In this document: piece by piece, positions 8,456 to 16,528 of the stretch
Numbering within the stretch: the first letter of the stretch is position 1
How the letters are laid out: every line of letters starts with the position of its first letter
Assembly (NCBI GenBank): GCA_015063685.1
Contig: SVTR01000016.1
Coordinates: 1 to 64,000 of the forward strand
Direction of reading: 5' to 3'
DNA length: 64,000 nt
Origin: Oscillospiraceae bacterium
GTDB taxonomy: Bacteria > Bacillota > Clostridia > Oscillospirales > CAG-272
Translations under genes and position numbers: made by a program
Notes under the pieces: generated by a model
The model's input: the letters and a program-made list of their open reading frames with translations, nothing else
Database searches by the model: none
What the model was told of the DNA's origin: nothing

Positions 8456-9035
8456 AAAAGAAATTGCAAAATATAAATCTCTCAATCAACTTGCCGAGTC
8501 TGACGGTACGGTTATTTTCGGCACAAGCAGTGATATTAATATCCCCATTGGAGAATTAAAACAAGCATTTGCACTACAAGGCAGTATCTACAATCGCAGT
8601 TTTTCAGGGCTATCGATAACTGATTCAGCAAAAATGTACAGTGAATACGTTGCCGAGCTTTGCCCCGACACCGTAATCATACATATAGGAGATGCAGATG
8701 TGTCCGACTTTAGCGGTAAAGAAACCGAATTTGAAGAAAACTACCGCATGCTTATCGGTACAATCAGAGAAAAAAACAAGGGGTGCCGCATTGTCATCGT
8801 AGCCTTGAAAAATTACGATAATATCACCGCTGTTGCAGAGATCAACAAGCTTCTCAGCAAAATTGCAACTGCCGAAAAATGCGAATTTGAGGACATTTCG
8901 GAAAAACATGTATGGAACATTAAGGAAAACAGAGAAATTTCATCGTTTATATATGATGTCGGATTTGTCAGCCCCTTGAAAATCAAACGCTCAATCTACG
9001 ATCTTGTCAGAATACTGTTCTGCTACGAAGGATAA
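8448..9035 (+). CDS. SGNH-like hydrolase fold protein with altered catalytic block
   Basis: A 195-aa soluble protein whose beta-strand pattern (TVIFGTSSDINIP; NRSFSGLSITDS; PDTVIIHIGDADV) fits the SGNH/GDSL fold. The usual GDS nucleophile motif is replaced by GTSSD, and the block V DxxH region is not obvious, so activity is doubtful. The ATG at 8448 overlaps the end of the PQ-loop gene and has AAAGGAG at the right distance. The pairing with a SemiSWEET-like protein suggests a shared pathway. What it acts on is unknown. Confidence 0.6.
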   Translation: MFEKEIAKYKSLNQLAESDGTVIFGTSSDINIPIGELKQAFALQGSIYNRSFSGLSITDSAKMYSEYVAELCPDTVIIHIGDADVSDFSGKETEFEENYRMLIGTIREKNKGCRIVIVALKNYDNITAVAEINKLLSKIATAEKCEFEDISEKHVWNIKENREISSFIYDVGFVSPLKIKRSIYDLVRILFCYEG

Positions 9036-9065
9036 GCAAATTTCATAAAAAAAGCACTTGCCCTC

Positions 9066-9091
9066 GCGTACCTGCGATAAAGCAGGTACGC
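9066..9091 (+). terminator. Strong hairpin after the SGNH gene
   Basis: Perfect 10-bp arms GCGTACCTGC / GCAGGTACGC around GATAAA, 30 bases after the SGNH stop. The downstream sequence (TAATTTCAATTATATTTATTTT) is AT-rich but lacks a clean T-run, so termination is probable rather than certain. Confidence 0.5.
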
Positions 9092-9118
9092 TAATTTCAA
9101 TTATATTTATTTTCCCAC

Positions 9119-9149
9119 TTGACATTGACGCAACGTCAAGTGATATAAT
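9119..9149 (+). promoter_or_regulatory. MerR-type autoregulated promoter with operator in a 19-bp spacer
   Basis: TTGACA (9119-9124) and TATAAT (9144-9149) are separated by 19 bp instead of 17. The spacer begins with the dyad TTGACG-CAA-CGTCAA (9125-9139). Over-long spacers with a central dyad are the hallmark of promoters activated by MerR-family proteins, and a merR-like gene starts 22 bases downstream. Confidence 0.85.
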
Positions 9150-9171
9150 ATAATATAGAGGGGGTGAGGAT

Positions 9172-9873
9172 ATGTATCAAAAGCAAATGTATGATATTAC
9201 AGAGGTTTGCAAGATGCTTGGTACTACATCAAGGACGCTTCGCTTTTATGAAGAGAAAGGCATTATTCAAAGCACCACGGTCGGAACTTCAGCTCGCCGA
9301 CAATATTCGGAAGAACAATTATCTCTTATAAAAAATGTCCTTGTTCTTCGCACATTGGGATTGTCCGTGAAAGCGGTTGCAGAGTTGCAAACCAAAGGAG
9401 CAGATCTGAAGGATGCTGTCCTTTCCAAGCGCGCAGAAATATATGCGTCTATTGATTCTCGCATTCGTGAAATCAATCTTTTGAATGAAGCTTTATCTGC
9501 GCTTGAATCCGGTAAAGATATATTTACCGAGGGTTGGCAGCTTTCTTCTGCCATGAATGCAGAAGAAAAAGAAGTCGCACGAATTTGTACAGATGCCATT
9601 TTAAGCGGAGATACTGATACGCTCTATGAGTATCTAAGTTCTCGTTTGGCAGAATATATGCCAAGAGACGTGTACCTTGTTGTTCGAAAAGACACGTTAG
9701 CTCCACTTGGTAATTTTGTTTCGATTGATAAAACAGTTGCAGACGATAGATTTTCAAACAAATTATATTGTTTTATCAGATATTCAAAACTTGGTCTTAA
9801 AATCACATACATATTCCACGGTGGAAAAATTGATGGGCTCTGGCTTGGATATTATGATATGAATGTGAGGTGA
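9172..9873 (+). CDS. MerR family regulator with a DUF3887-like C-terminal domain
   Basis: A 233-aa regulator. Residues 5-75 are a MerR winged helix (YDITEVCKMLGTTSRTLRFYEEKGII; RRQYSEEQLSLIKNVLVLR), followed by the dimerisation coiled coil to about 118. Residues 125-233 form a separate alpha/beta domain (VARICTDAILSGDTDTLYEYL ... KITYIFHGGKIDGLWLGYYD) that resembles DUF3887/SnoaL-like modules often attached to secreted alpha/beta hydrolases. It probably binds the effector. GAGGGGGTGAGGAT serves as RBS. The gene starts a four-gene unit with a hydrolase lipoprotein, a zinc-ribbon lipoprotein and a membrane protein, and likely controls it through the 9119-9149 promoter. Confidence 0.8.
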   Translation: MYQKQMYDITEVCKMLGTTSRTLRFYEEKGIIQSTTVGTSARRQYSEEQLSLIKNVLVLRTLGLSVKAVAELQTKGADLKDAVLSKRAEIYASIDSRIREINLLNEALSALESGKDIFTEGWQLSSAMNAEEKEVARICTDAILSGDTDTLYEYLSSRLAEYMPRDVYLVVRKDTLAPLGNFVSIDKTVADDRFSNKLYCFIRYSKLGLKITYIFHGGKIDGLWLGYYDMNVR

Positions 9874-9877
9874 GACG

Positions 9878-10885
9878 ATGAAAAGAATTATAGCTATCAT
9901 TTTACTTATGTGTATCTTGGCTCTATCCGGATGTAATACCGAAAAACCTGATACAAATGAAGCAAGTGATAATAATGAGACGATCACGAATGAAACAACG
10001 AATATTCCTAACAAAGACATTCCTCAAGGTAGCATTGAGGAAAAGCATTTTGTTTTAGAAAGTAACGGCTATAAATTAAATGCAGTTTATACTTATATTG
10101 ACGACGGAAATGCTCATCCTGCCGTTTTGTTGATTGCAGGCTCCGGTCCAAGTAATTACGACGAAACTCTCGGCACATTAAAGCCGTTTAAAGATATTGC
10201 AAATGGACTTGCTAAAGAAGGGATCAATTCTCTGCGAGTGGATAAAAGGACATTCAGCTATGCCGCAAACTTTGATATAAAATGCGGTATCGAAGAAGAA
10301 TACCTCGATGATTGTAATACCGCCATTGAATATTTGAAATCACAAAATATTTCGGGCTTGTATTTACTCGGTCATAGCCTTGGAGGTCAGATTACCACCG
10401 AGCTTGGCGCAAGTATCGAAGGTATTGACGGTATGATACTTTTCAATAGCTCGGCACGGCATCTTGCGGATATTGCATGCGATCAATATTCTGCTGCCGA
10501 TCCTGTCAATATAGAGTCCTACATCACTTATGCAGAGGCTGCAAAAAACGCAACCGCTTCTTCTGCAAAGGGATACTATTATTACGGCGCGACAGACTAT
10601 TATTGGGCGTCATATAATAGCATTGACACCGCTCAAAATATTGTTGAGGCTAATATCAACACGCTTATCATTAATAGCAAATTTGATAAGCAATCCTTTG
10701 ACGAGGATCTCAATCTATGGTCAACGCTCTTTTCAGATTCTGCAAACGTATCCATATGCGTATATGACGACATAAGCCATTTCGGATATAAGATTGATAC
10801 TACAGATCCTTCGTCAATATATACCCAAGTAGATTTTCCGAGTGAGGTTATTTCCGCTTTCACTGATTTTATAAAAGGAGATTGA
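9878..10885 (+). CDS. Alpha/beta hydrolase lipoprotein
   Basis: A 335-aa lipoprotein: signal peptide with LSGC puts the lipidated Cys at residue 19, followed by a Asn/Thr/Asp-rich linker. The catalytic part shows the nucleophile elbow LLGHSLGGQ, an oxyanion segment LLIAGSGPSNYDET, and a late His (DDISHFGYKI). This is the Peptidase S9-like/DUF3887-associated esterase group, acting outside the membrane on an unknown ester or peptide. It begins 4 bases after the merR stop with AGGTGAG as RBS, so it is co-transcribed with the regulator. The regulator's own C-terminal domain resembles a module normally found on such hydrolases. Confidence 0.8.
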   Translation: MKRIIAIILLMCILALSGCNTEKPDTNEASDNNETITNETTNIPNKDIPQGSIEEKHFVLESNGYKLNAVYTYIDDGNAHPAVLLIAGSGPSNYDETLGTLKPFKDIANGLAKEGINSLRVDKRTFSYAANFDIKCGIEEEYLDDCNTAIEYLKSQNISGLYLLGHSLGGQITTELGASIEGIDGMILFNSSARHLADIACDQYSAADPVNIESYITYAEAAKNATASSAKGYYYYGATDYYWASYNSIDTAQNIVEANINTLIINSKFDKQSFDEDLNLWSTLFSDSANVSICVYDDISHFGYKIDTTDPSSIYTQVDFPSEVISAFTDFIKGD

Positions 10886-11214
10886 TGAAAATGAAGAAGA
10901 TTGCTTTTGTTATTCTGACAATAGTTCTTGCCTTTTCTTTGACCTCCTGCAAAGTAAATTGGTTCGATCAGCAATATGATGTTCCGTGGTGGGCGATTGC
11001 TATTCCGGTACTTGTATTTTCTGCTATTGTTTTATTTGTGGCTGGCAAGCATATTGCCTCCAAAAAGTATGTCTGTCCTAAATGCAACAAATCATTTTAT
11101 CCCAAATGGTGGCAGGCAGCGATTTCCATTCATATGAATGATGATCGAGTTTTCAAATGTCCTCACTGCGGGAGAAAAGGCTTTTGCCCTCTTTCAAGAG
11201 AATCGGAGGAATAA
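10885..11214 (+). CDS. Lipoprotein/membrane protein with zinc ribbon
   Basis: About 109 residues. Lipobox LTSC places a lipidated Cys at about residue 22, then a membrane helix (WWAIAIPVLVFSAIVLFVAG) and a zinc ribbon (CPKC ... CPHC, then GFCPL). The ATG at 10885 overlaps the previous stop by one base (TGATG); a second ATG at 10891 lies at better distance from AAAGGAG and may be used. Which side of the membrane the ribbon lies on is uncertain. It is the third gene of the MerR-led unit. Function unknown. Confidence 0.65.
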   Translation: MKMKKIAFVILTIVLAFSLTSCKVNWFDQQYDVPWWAIAIPVLVFSAIVLFVAGKHIASKKYVCPKCNKSFYPKWWQAAISIHMNDDRVFKCPHCGRKGFCPLSRESEE

Positions 11215-11216
11215 CA

Positions 11217-11663
11217 ATGGTTATCTATTACTGCATAACTATCCTTGCAAATATTGCGGCAATTCCAATTTTTTACGAATACATAAATATCAGCGCATTA
11301 TCAATTGTTCCGCTATTCTTGATTGCATTGATGATCTTCCAAGCACTACTCTTCAAGAATGAAAAAGTGGAAAATGGGTTCCGAACTGCATACGGTTCTA
11401 ATCTGACCGCAGATGAAGAAAACAAACTGCTTAGTAGCGGTTCATCTTTTCTATTTGCCACAATTCCGTGGATGATACCATTCATTCTGTTCTTTCCGGC
11501 AATTGTAAAGGTTCTTTCCATCTTGGTTTACATTATCGGATTAGTTGGCGGTTTGATACTGTACAGAATCAAGAACAAAGGTAAAATTGTTAACCGAATT
11601 AACGCTGAAGAAAAAGAGCGTCAAGAACAAGAAAAGAAAGAACAACTTGGGAAATGGAGATAG
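11217..11663 (+). CDS. Hypothetical membrane protein, 148 aa
   Basis: Four predicted membrane helices (about 3-20, 25-45, 85-103, 105-125) and a highly charged C-terminal tail (NAEEKERQEQEKKEQLGKWR) that should be cytoplasmic. The ATG at 11217 is chosen because GGAGG lies 7 bases upstream and it begins right after the zinc-ribbon gene stop; longer frames run through that gene. Last gene of the MerR-led unit. I do not recognise a family. Confidence 0.65.
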   Translation: MVIYYCITILANIAAIPIFYEYINISALSIVPLFLIALMIFQALLFKNEKVENGFRTAYGSNLTADEENKLLSSGSSFLFATIPWMIPFILFFPAIVKVLSILVYIIGLVGGLILYRIKNKGKIVNRINAEEKERQEQEKKEQLGKWR

Positions 11664-11757
11664 CTATCTCGCCCCGCATCGTTCGTGGCTTCGCTTTTGT
11701 GTCCACAAAAGCAGTGCTTGTCAGGAAAATTGATAAAGCATAGATGAACATAAAAAC

Positions 11758-11884
11758 GGCTCCCTTGTGTAAAGGGAGCTGTCACCGAAGGTGACTGAGG
11801 GATTGTTTTACGATGGAATTTTTTCTTTTACAATCCCTCCGTCTCGCTTGCGCGAGCCACCTCCCTTTACACAAGGGAGGCTCA
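11758..11884. repeat. Large palindromic intergenic repeat (MITE/REP-like)
   Basis: The left arm starts GGCTCCCTTGTGTAAAGGGA and the right arm ends in its near-complement CTCCCTTTACACAAGGGAGG. Inside, GAGGGATTGT pairs with ACAATCCCTC. Each outer arm is itself a small hairpin (CTCCCTT / AAGGGAG). The whole folds into one long cruciform with no coding capacity. From memory, similar 120-130-bp palindromes are common in gut Clostridia, often in many copies. Confidence 0.75.
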
Positions 11885-11945
11885 TTACCGCCGACAGTAC
11901 ACCTATAAGGTGTAACACACTATACCTTGCGGAGCAAGGCGTGTG

Positions 11946-11985
11946 AAAAGGAGTACGAACAATCGTCCGTACTCCTTTTGTTTTT
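11946..11985 (+). terminator. Intrinsic terminator
   Basis: Perfect 12-bp arms AAAAGGAGTACG / CGTACTCCTTTT followed by GTTTTT. The stretch 11990-12186 beyond it holds only imperfect inverted repeats (AAGCTGCAC / GTGCAGCTT; GAACTCGCC / GGCGAGTTC) and no supportable gene. Confidence 0.7.
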
Positions 11986-12186
11986 CGGCAGGCAAACCTG
12001 CTTTATGGTAGGTGCCCCTTCGGTGGTCTGTTTTGCTTTATAGCGTATCTTTAGGGCAAGAGAAAACGGGTTCAAGCTGCACGCGAAATTCCCCTTTTGC
12101 GCGATCTTGGTGCAGCTTGATGAACTCGCCATTGGCGAGTTCGGGGTTCAGAATCCCTGAAGGTGCACCAAAATAATATTGTGTTT

Positions 12187-13305
12187 TCAGGTGAAATTTT
12201 CTGCGGATTTTGTAGCGTCTCGGCTCCACGCCTCCACTTCTTTCACATATTTTTGAAAGCGTATATCCTGTCGGATTGGATTAAATGAATTCCAGGATAA
12301 ACGGAAAAGAACCGATTCTTTGCTAATACCACGGATATTTCTGGAGTATTGCGGGAAAACAGGAGAGGGATTACCCTCCACATTCGATTCGTCAAAGTAT
12401 TGCTCGCGGGCAGAGGAAATAAACTCGCCCAAATATTGAAAGGCTTTTTCATAATCACCGTCGAAAGCGGCCCGTTGAGCCAAGCGAACAGACGCATTAC
12501 ATAAATGATATTTTAATAAAGGCGCATTTGATACACCGATGGCGTGTATAATTTGATATTCGATCTCATAAATCTCATCCATTTTTCGACGCGCATCTTT
12601 GTACTCATTGTGGAGTGTTATTCCATAGCTTTGGGCGAGTCTTTCGATGTCCCAAAGTAAGAACGAGACGGTATCGTAGATCGATTCTCGGTAATATTCA
12701 CGACTTTCCTCCGCCTTGCCTTCGTTTACCGCGAGATTTCCAAGCATTCTGTATTTTGTATAACGACTTCCAGGCAAGCCGTCAATTTCTTCTTTTGCTC
12801 GACGGAAGTCAGTAGCGGCGATATATACGTCGGCAAGCTTGCCTCGGGCTTCTGCTATAGTGCCGCACGTCGAGTCCTTTGTCAAAAGCCCGGCGTGATC
12901 TTGAGCGGTACGTACAAGGCTGTCTTTTTCCGCCTCACTCAAAGTCTTTTTTTCATAGGCCAAGCGTTCGGCCGCAAGACTGAGAAGATTAAGAAGAATT
13001 TTTTCGTTGTTTGGATGGGATTTTAATAGCTCGGTGTATTTGTCGTATTTATCTTTAAGGGACACTTCTGCGGTATAAATTTCATATAGGGAGGTGTCTG
13101 TCAAAGTGTCCGCACGGCCCAAGAGTTCGTCTGTGGATATACCAAAAAGCTCAGCTATGGGAACAAGCATGGAAATATCGGGCGTTCCGTTGCCGGTTTC
13201 CCATTTTGAAACAGCCTGTGGAGTGACCATCAGGAATTTTGCAATCTCCTCCTGCGTCATTCCCGACAATTTTCGGTACTTTTTAAAATTATCACAAAAT
13301 ATCAT
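12187..13305 (-). CDS. XRE-family regulator with TPR-like C-terminal region
   Basis: A 372-aa protein. Residues 5-63 form an XRE/Cro helix-turn-helix (KYRKLSGMTQEEIAKFLMVT, then PQAVSKWETGNGTPDISMLV, typical of Clostridia regulators). The remaining 300 residues are helical with repeated patterns of Ala/Leu/Tyr (KSHPNNEKILLNLLSLAAERL; GNLAVNEGKAEESREYYRESI), as in TPR-containing regulators that bind peptides or kinases. The start at 13305 is fixed by AAGGAG 6 bases upstream; a longer frame adds 46 residues without support. A promoter lies at 13349-13377. It is divergent from the ECF sigma gene. Confidence 0.8.
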   Translation of the reverse strand: MIFCDNFKKYRKLSGMTQEEIAKFLMVTPQAVSKWETGNGTPDISMLVPIAELFGISTDELLGRADTLTDTSLYEIYTAEVSLKDKYDKYTELLKSHPNNEKILLNLLSLAAERLAYEKKTLSEAEKDSLVRTAQDHAGLLTKDSTCGTIAEARGKLADVYIAATDFRRAKEEIDGLPGSRYTKYRMLGNLAVNEGKAEESREYYRESIYDTVSFLLWDIERLAQSYGITLHNEYKDARRKMDEIYEIEYQIIHAIGVSNAPLLKYHLCNASVRLAQRAAFDGDYEKAFQYLGEFISSAREQYFDESNVEGNPSPVFPQYSRNIRGISKESVLFRLSWNSFNPIRQDIRFQKYVKEVEAWSRDATKSAENFT

Positions 13306-13348
13306 GATTTCTCCTTCATGTTTTATTTGCAATGGCCTTTGCATTATT

Positions 13349-13377
13349 AGTTTATCATAATTAACAAACAAAATCAA
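13349..13377 (-). promoter_or_regulatory. Promoter for the XRE regulator
   Basis: Leftward TTGATT (13372-13377), 17-base spacer and TAAACT (13349-13354), about 45 bases upstream of the start at 13305. Confidence 0.45.
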
Positions 13378-13456
13378 GCAACACTTTTTCGGGAAAAAAA
13401 CAACGACCGGTTGCGTGAAATTATGCTCATTTAACAGAACCACAGACTTATACAGG

Positions 13457-13502
13457 AAAAACCATCGAGAGTACCGTTTTTTATCACTCTCGATGGTTTT
13501 CT
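13457..13502. terminator. Strong hairpin upstream of the sigma gene
   Basis: Arms AAAACCATCGAGAGT and ACTCTCGATGGTTTT with a T-run on either strand. It insulates the sigma gene at 13600 from the divergent XRE unit. Its core (CGAGAGT-A-CCG...CTCTCG) closely resembles the hairpin at 15219-15256 on the far side of the same gene. Confidence 0.65.
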
Positions 13503-13599
13503 TATGGACAAAAGCAGCATTTTATGATATGATTATTTTGCAAAATCGCGTAACCAAATTCGGAACTGCCACACTATAGGGATGAAAGGAGGCGAGGAA

Positions 13600-15213
13600 A
13601 TGCAAGAATCGAAGACTATGCGTGATCGACTGATCCACGATTTTACCGATAACTATATGGAAAAGCTGTTTTATTTCTGCCTCAAAAAGACAGGCAGTCG
13701 AACAGAAGCGGAGGACTTGACACAGGATATCGCGCTGAATATTCTGACTGCTCTGAACAAAGGCACCATTCCTACGAGCTTTTCGGCCTGGGTTTGGCAG
13801 ATCGCGCGCAACCGCTACTGCGCATGGGCTAAGGACAAGCATGATCGAAATGAGTCGGTAACCGGTTCCGACATCGGCGATTATGAGATTGAAGATGAAA
13901 GCGAAAATATCCTTGATGAAATGATACACGAAGAGCAAATGGCTCTGCTCAGACGTGAGCTGGCGTTCATCAAAAGCGATTATCGCAGCATCGTCGTCGC
14001 CCATTACATAGACGGTAGAAGTCTTCGTGAAATCGCATTGTCGCTGTCCCTTTCGGAAAATACGGTGAAGCAACGGCTTTTCCGTGCAAGACAAATTTTG
14101 AAAGAAGGTATGGATATGGCAAGAGAATTTGGTGTAAGAAGCTATAAGCCGGAGGAAGTGAACTACAGCAACAACTGTTCACGCCCCGGCGACAAGAACC
14201 AACCCTATAGTGTGATGGAACACAAAATGTACCAGAATATTCTGTTGGAGGCCTACGGAAATCCTTCCACCGCAGAAGAGCTTTCCCTGGAGCTTGGCGT
14301 GGCACTCCCTTATATGGAGGATGAACTGGAATGGCTGACGAAAGAAACCTTTTTGATCAAAGACGGAAATAAATATCAAACCGCGTTTCCTATCGTAAGC
14401 CGTTCTGCCCAAGAGCAAGTACATTTCGCTTGGTTAACCGCTGCGCCCTCGATTACAAAAGCCTTGATCTCTTTTGTGGAGCGTCTGAATGATGCCTTTG
14501 TGGGGAGTGGAGAACCATTCTACGGCCGGTATCAGGATTATGAAAGCGCCAAGTGGTCGATTTTGATGCTGGCGTTTGATTATTTCATGTACAAGGCACC
14601 GAAAATCCGTGATTTTACCCAGCGTCCTGACAACGGATATTGGGACATGATCGGATATCAGAAGCGACCTGTATCTGAGCCGAATTTTGTCGGCAATCAT
14701 GGAGGCTATTATGGCTTCCAACAGTTCAAATATGAATTCGACGGTATTTCTGATCGAACACCTCCTTATCTTAACGAAGAGGAATCGAAGGTTCTGTATG
14801 ATTATGTCATGGAAAATACGGTGGAGGAGAATGGTGAAACCGTTGAAAAGCTGATCGGATACGGATATTTGAAAGAAAGCGGAAATGAGTATATCCCCGA
14901 TGTAGTCACGATCAAAATGGATGAAGTCAGAAATGCGATTCGGAGCATGGGCGAGCCCGTCATGTCTGAACTTTCTGTGTTGGCTGAATGTGCAAAAGCG
15001 TTGCTGAAAAGCCTATATAACGAGGTTTACGGCATCGTATGTGCTGATCTTCCTCCTGTCTTTTTGAAAGATAGTTATCAATGCAGAATGGCTGTTTCGA
15101 ATTGTTATTTCTGTCGTGGTTATGTTATGGCGGAAGCATTGAAAAGCGGGTATTTGCTCGCTTATGATCAAGTAAGTCCCGCCATTGGCGCACATTTTTG
15201 GCTCGATTCATAA
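13600..15213 (+). CDS. ECF-type sigma-70 factor with long C-terminal extension
   Basis: A 537-aa protein. The first 180 residues are an ECF sigma factor: region 2 (DNYMEKLFYFCLKKTGSRTE, then EDLTQDIALN and SFSAWVWQIARNRYC) and region 4 (SLREIALSLSLSENTVKQRL). About 355 further residues follow, far beyond a normal ECF factor (about 180-200 aa). They include winged-helix-like stretches (NPSTAEELSLELGVALPYME), then a Tyr/Trp-rich domain I do not recognise. The ATG at 13600 is preferred over 13582 because the perfect AAAGGAGG lies between them. No anti-sigma gene is adjacent, so the extension may itself sense the signal. It ends at a strong terminator. Confidence 0.8.
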   Translation: MQESKTMRDRLIHDFTDNYMEKLFYFCLKKTGSRTEAEDLTQDIALNILTALNKGTIPTSFSAWVWQIARNRYCAWAKDKHDRNESVTGSDIGDYEIEDESENILDEMIHEEQMALLRRELAFIKSDYRSIVVAHYIDGRSLREIALSLSLSENTVKQRLFRARQILKEGMDMAREFGVRSYKPEEVNYSNNCSRPGDKNQPYSVMEHKMYQNILLEAYGNPSTAEELSLELGVALPYMEDELEWLTKETFLIKDGNKYQTAFPIVSRSAQEQVHFAWLTAAPSITKALISFVERLNDAFVGSGEPFYGRYQDYESAKWSILMLAFDYFMYKAPKIRDFTQRPDNGYWDMIGYQKRPVSEPNFVGNHGGYYGFQQFKYEFDGISDRTPPYLNEEESKVLYDYVMENTVEENGETVEKLIGYGYLKESGNEYIPDVVTIKMDEVRNAIRSMGEPVMSELSVLAECAKALLKSLYNEVYGIVCADLPPVFLKDSYQCRMAVSNCYFCRGYVMAEALKSGYLLAYDQVSPAIGAHFWLDS

Positions 15214-15218
15214 AGCAA

Positions 15219-15256
15219 ACCGCCGAGAGTAACCGTAATTGGTCGCTCTCGGCGGT
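15219..15256 (+). terminator. Intrinsic terminator after the sigma gene
   Basis: Perfect 11-bp arms ACCGCCGAGAG / CTCTCGGCGGT, six bases after the stop codon, followed by GTTACTTTATTTTA. The rest of 15257-15378 shows no gene. Confidence 0.7.
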
Positions 15257-15378
15257 GTTACTTTATTTTATGCGTTTGTTCAGTGTTCCTATATACTTCG
15301 GACGGAAAACAAGCGATCAACAGGTCGTTACACATTGGATGCAAGGGAATACTGAAAACAAGAATTTTGTCCATCTGC

Positions 15379-15407
15379 TTGAAAAATTTTCATACCTATG
15401 TTATAAT
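15379..15407 (+). promoter_or_regulatory. Promoter for the fucosidase gene
   Basis: TTGAAA (15379-15384), a 17-base spacer and TATAAT (15402-15407), about 78 bases upstream of the start codon. Confidence 0.7.
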
Positions 15408-15484
15408 ATGTGTGTTTCTATAAAGTGAAGATAGGGACTACTTAATGGTGAATATACTGTTTTTGATCGCATACGGGAGGTGTC

Positions 15485-16456
15485 ATGATGGATATGAAAA
15501 AATGGTTTAAGGAAGAAGCGAAATTTGGTCTTATGATTCATTGGGGATTGTATTCTCTCCTGGCAGGCGAATATAAGGGACAACGAATGGACATGATCGC
15601 GGAATGGGCTCAGTCCTATTTCAGAATTCCCAACGCCGAATACGAAAAGCTGGCGGCGGCTTTTAATCCCGTGTACTTTGACGCGGAAGAGTGGGTCAAG
15701 CTTGCCAAGGATGCGGGCATGAACTACATGGTGGTGACCTCCAAGCATCACGACGGCTTCTGCATGTTCAAATCTGATTACGATAACTATAACGTGGTGG
15801 ATGCCACGCCCTTCGGCCGTGACGTGATCGCTGAATTGGCGGCTGCTTGCAAAAAGCATGATCTGAAATTCGGCCTGTATTACTCCCAAGAGCTTGATTG
15901 GCACGAGCCCCACGGTGGTGGCTATTTCCCCACCCATCTGAACGTTTGCGATACCCATTGGACGAACAACTGGGATTTCCCGGACGATGCCGCCAAAAAT
16001 TACGAAATCTGCTTCCGCCAAAAGATCATCCCTCAACTCACCGAGATCCTGACAAAATACGGAGATTTGTGCCTCTTGTGGTGCGACACGCCCCATCAGA
16101 TCACCCCCGCCCAATCCAAGGAAATTCGGGATCTGGTGAAATCTATCCAGCCGAATTGCCTGCTCAACAGCCGCTTGGGTAACGGACTGGGGGATTATTG
16201 CTCCATGGGTGACAACGAGATCCCCGAGGAGGAGATGGGTACCGCCTTGGTAGAAGCGCCCACCACCCTCAACGATACCTGGGGATTCAAGTATTACGAC
16301 GATAACTGGAAGAATGCCGACGAGGTGCTGCGCCTGAAGGAGCATCTCAACAGCAGAGGCGTCAATTATCTTCTGAACGTAGGGCCCGATCATCTGGGAC
16401 GGATTCCCGTGCCTGCATTGGAGATTCTCCGCGAGGTGGGCAAGCGCTCTCGGTAA
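15485..16456 (+). CDS. Alpha-L-fucosidase, GH29, compact form
   Basis: The enzyme should release alpha-linked L-fucose from host or dietary glycans. GH29 signatures are clear: FGLMIHWGLYS (13-24), WAQSYFRIPNAEYEKLAAAF, VVTSKHHDGFCMF (83-95) and RDVIAELAAACKKHDLKFGL. The nucleophile is probably Asp201 in LCLLWCDTP, where most members have WFDG, so the residue after the Asp differs. At 323 aa it lacks the C-terminal beta-sandwich of larger GH29 enzymes. No signal peptide is visible, so it should act inside the cell on imported oligosaccharides. GGGAGG precedes the ATG; the second ATG at 15488 is equally possible. It is a single gene with its own promoter and terminator, and the first gene in the GC-rich part of the window. 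Confidence 0.85.
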   Translation: MMDMKKWFKEEAKFGLMIHWGLYSLLAGEYKGQRMDMIAEWAQSYFRIPNAEYEKLAAAFNPVYFDAEEWVKLAKDAGMNYMVVTSKHHDGFCMFKSDYDNYNVVDATPFGRDVIAELAAACKKHDLKFGLYYSQELDWHEPHGGGYFPTHLNVCDTHWTNNWDFPDDAAKNYEICFRQKIIPQLTEILTKYGDLCLLWCDTPHQITPAQSKEIRDLVKSIQPNCLLNSRLGNGLGDYCSMGDNEIPEEEMGTALVEAPTTLNDTWGFKYYDDNWKNADEVLRLKEHLNSRGVNYLLNVGPDHLGRIPVPALEILREVGKRSR

Positions 16457-16474
16457 CGGGAAGGAATTACTAAA

Positions 16475-16528
16475 AAAAGCCGACCAACGGCTGATCTGCT
16501 TTTCGCAGATTTGTTGGTCGGCTTTTCT
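16475..16528. terminator. Bidirectional terminator
   Basis: Arms AAAAGCCGACCAAC and GTTGGTCGGCTTTT separated by a 24-base loop that itself contains ATCTGC/GCAGAT. It separates the convergent fucosidase gene and corrinoid operon and can stop both. Confidence 0.8.

Noticed and set aside
12038..12229. 63-codon frame with FGAPSGILNPELANGEF
   Set aside because: The text derives from inverted repeats in an intergenic stretch; no RBS and overlap with the end of the XRE gene.
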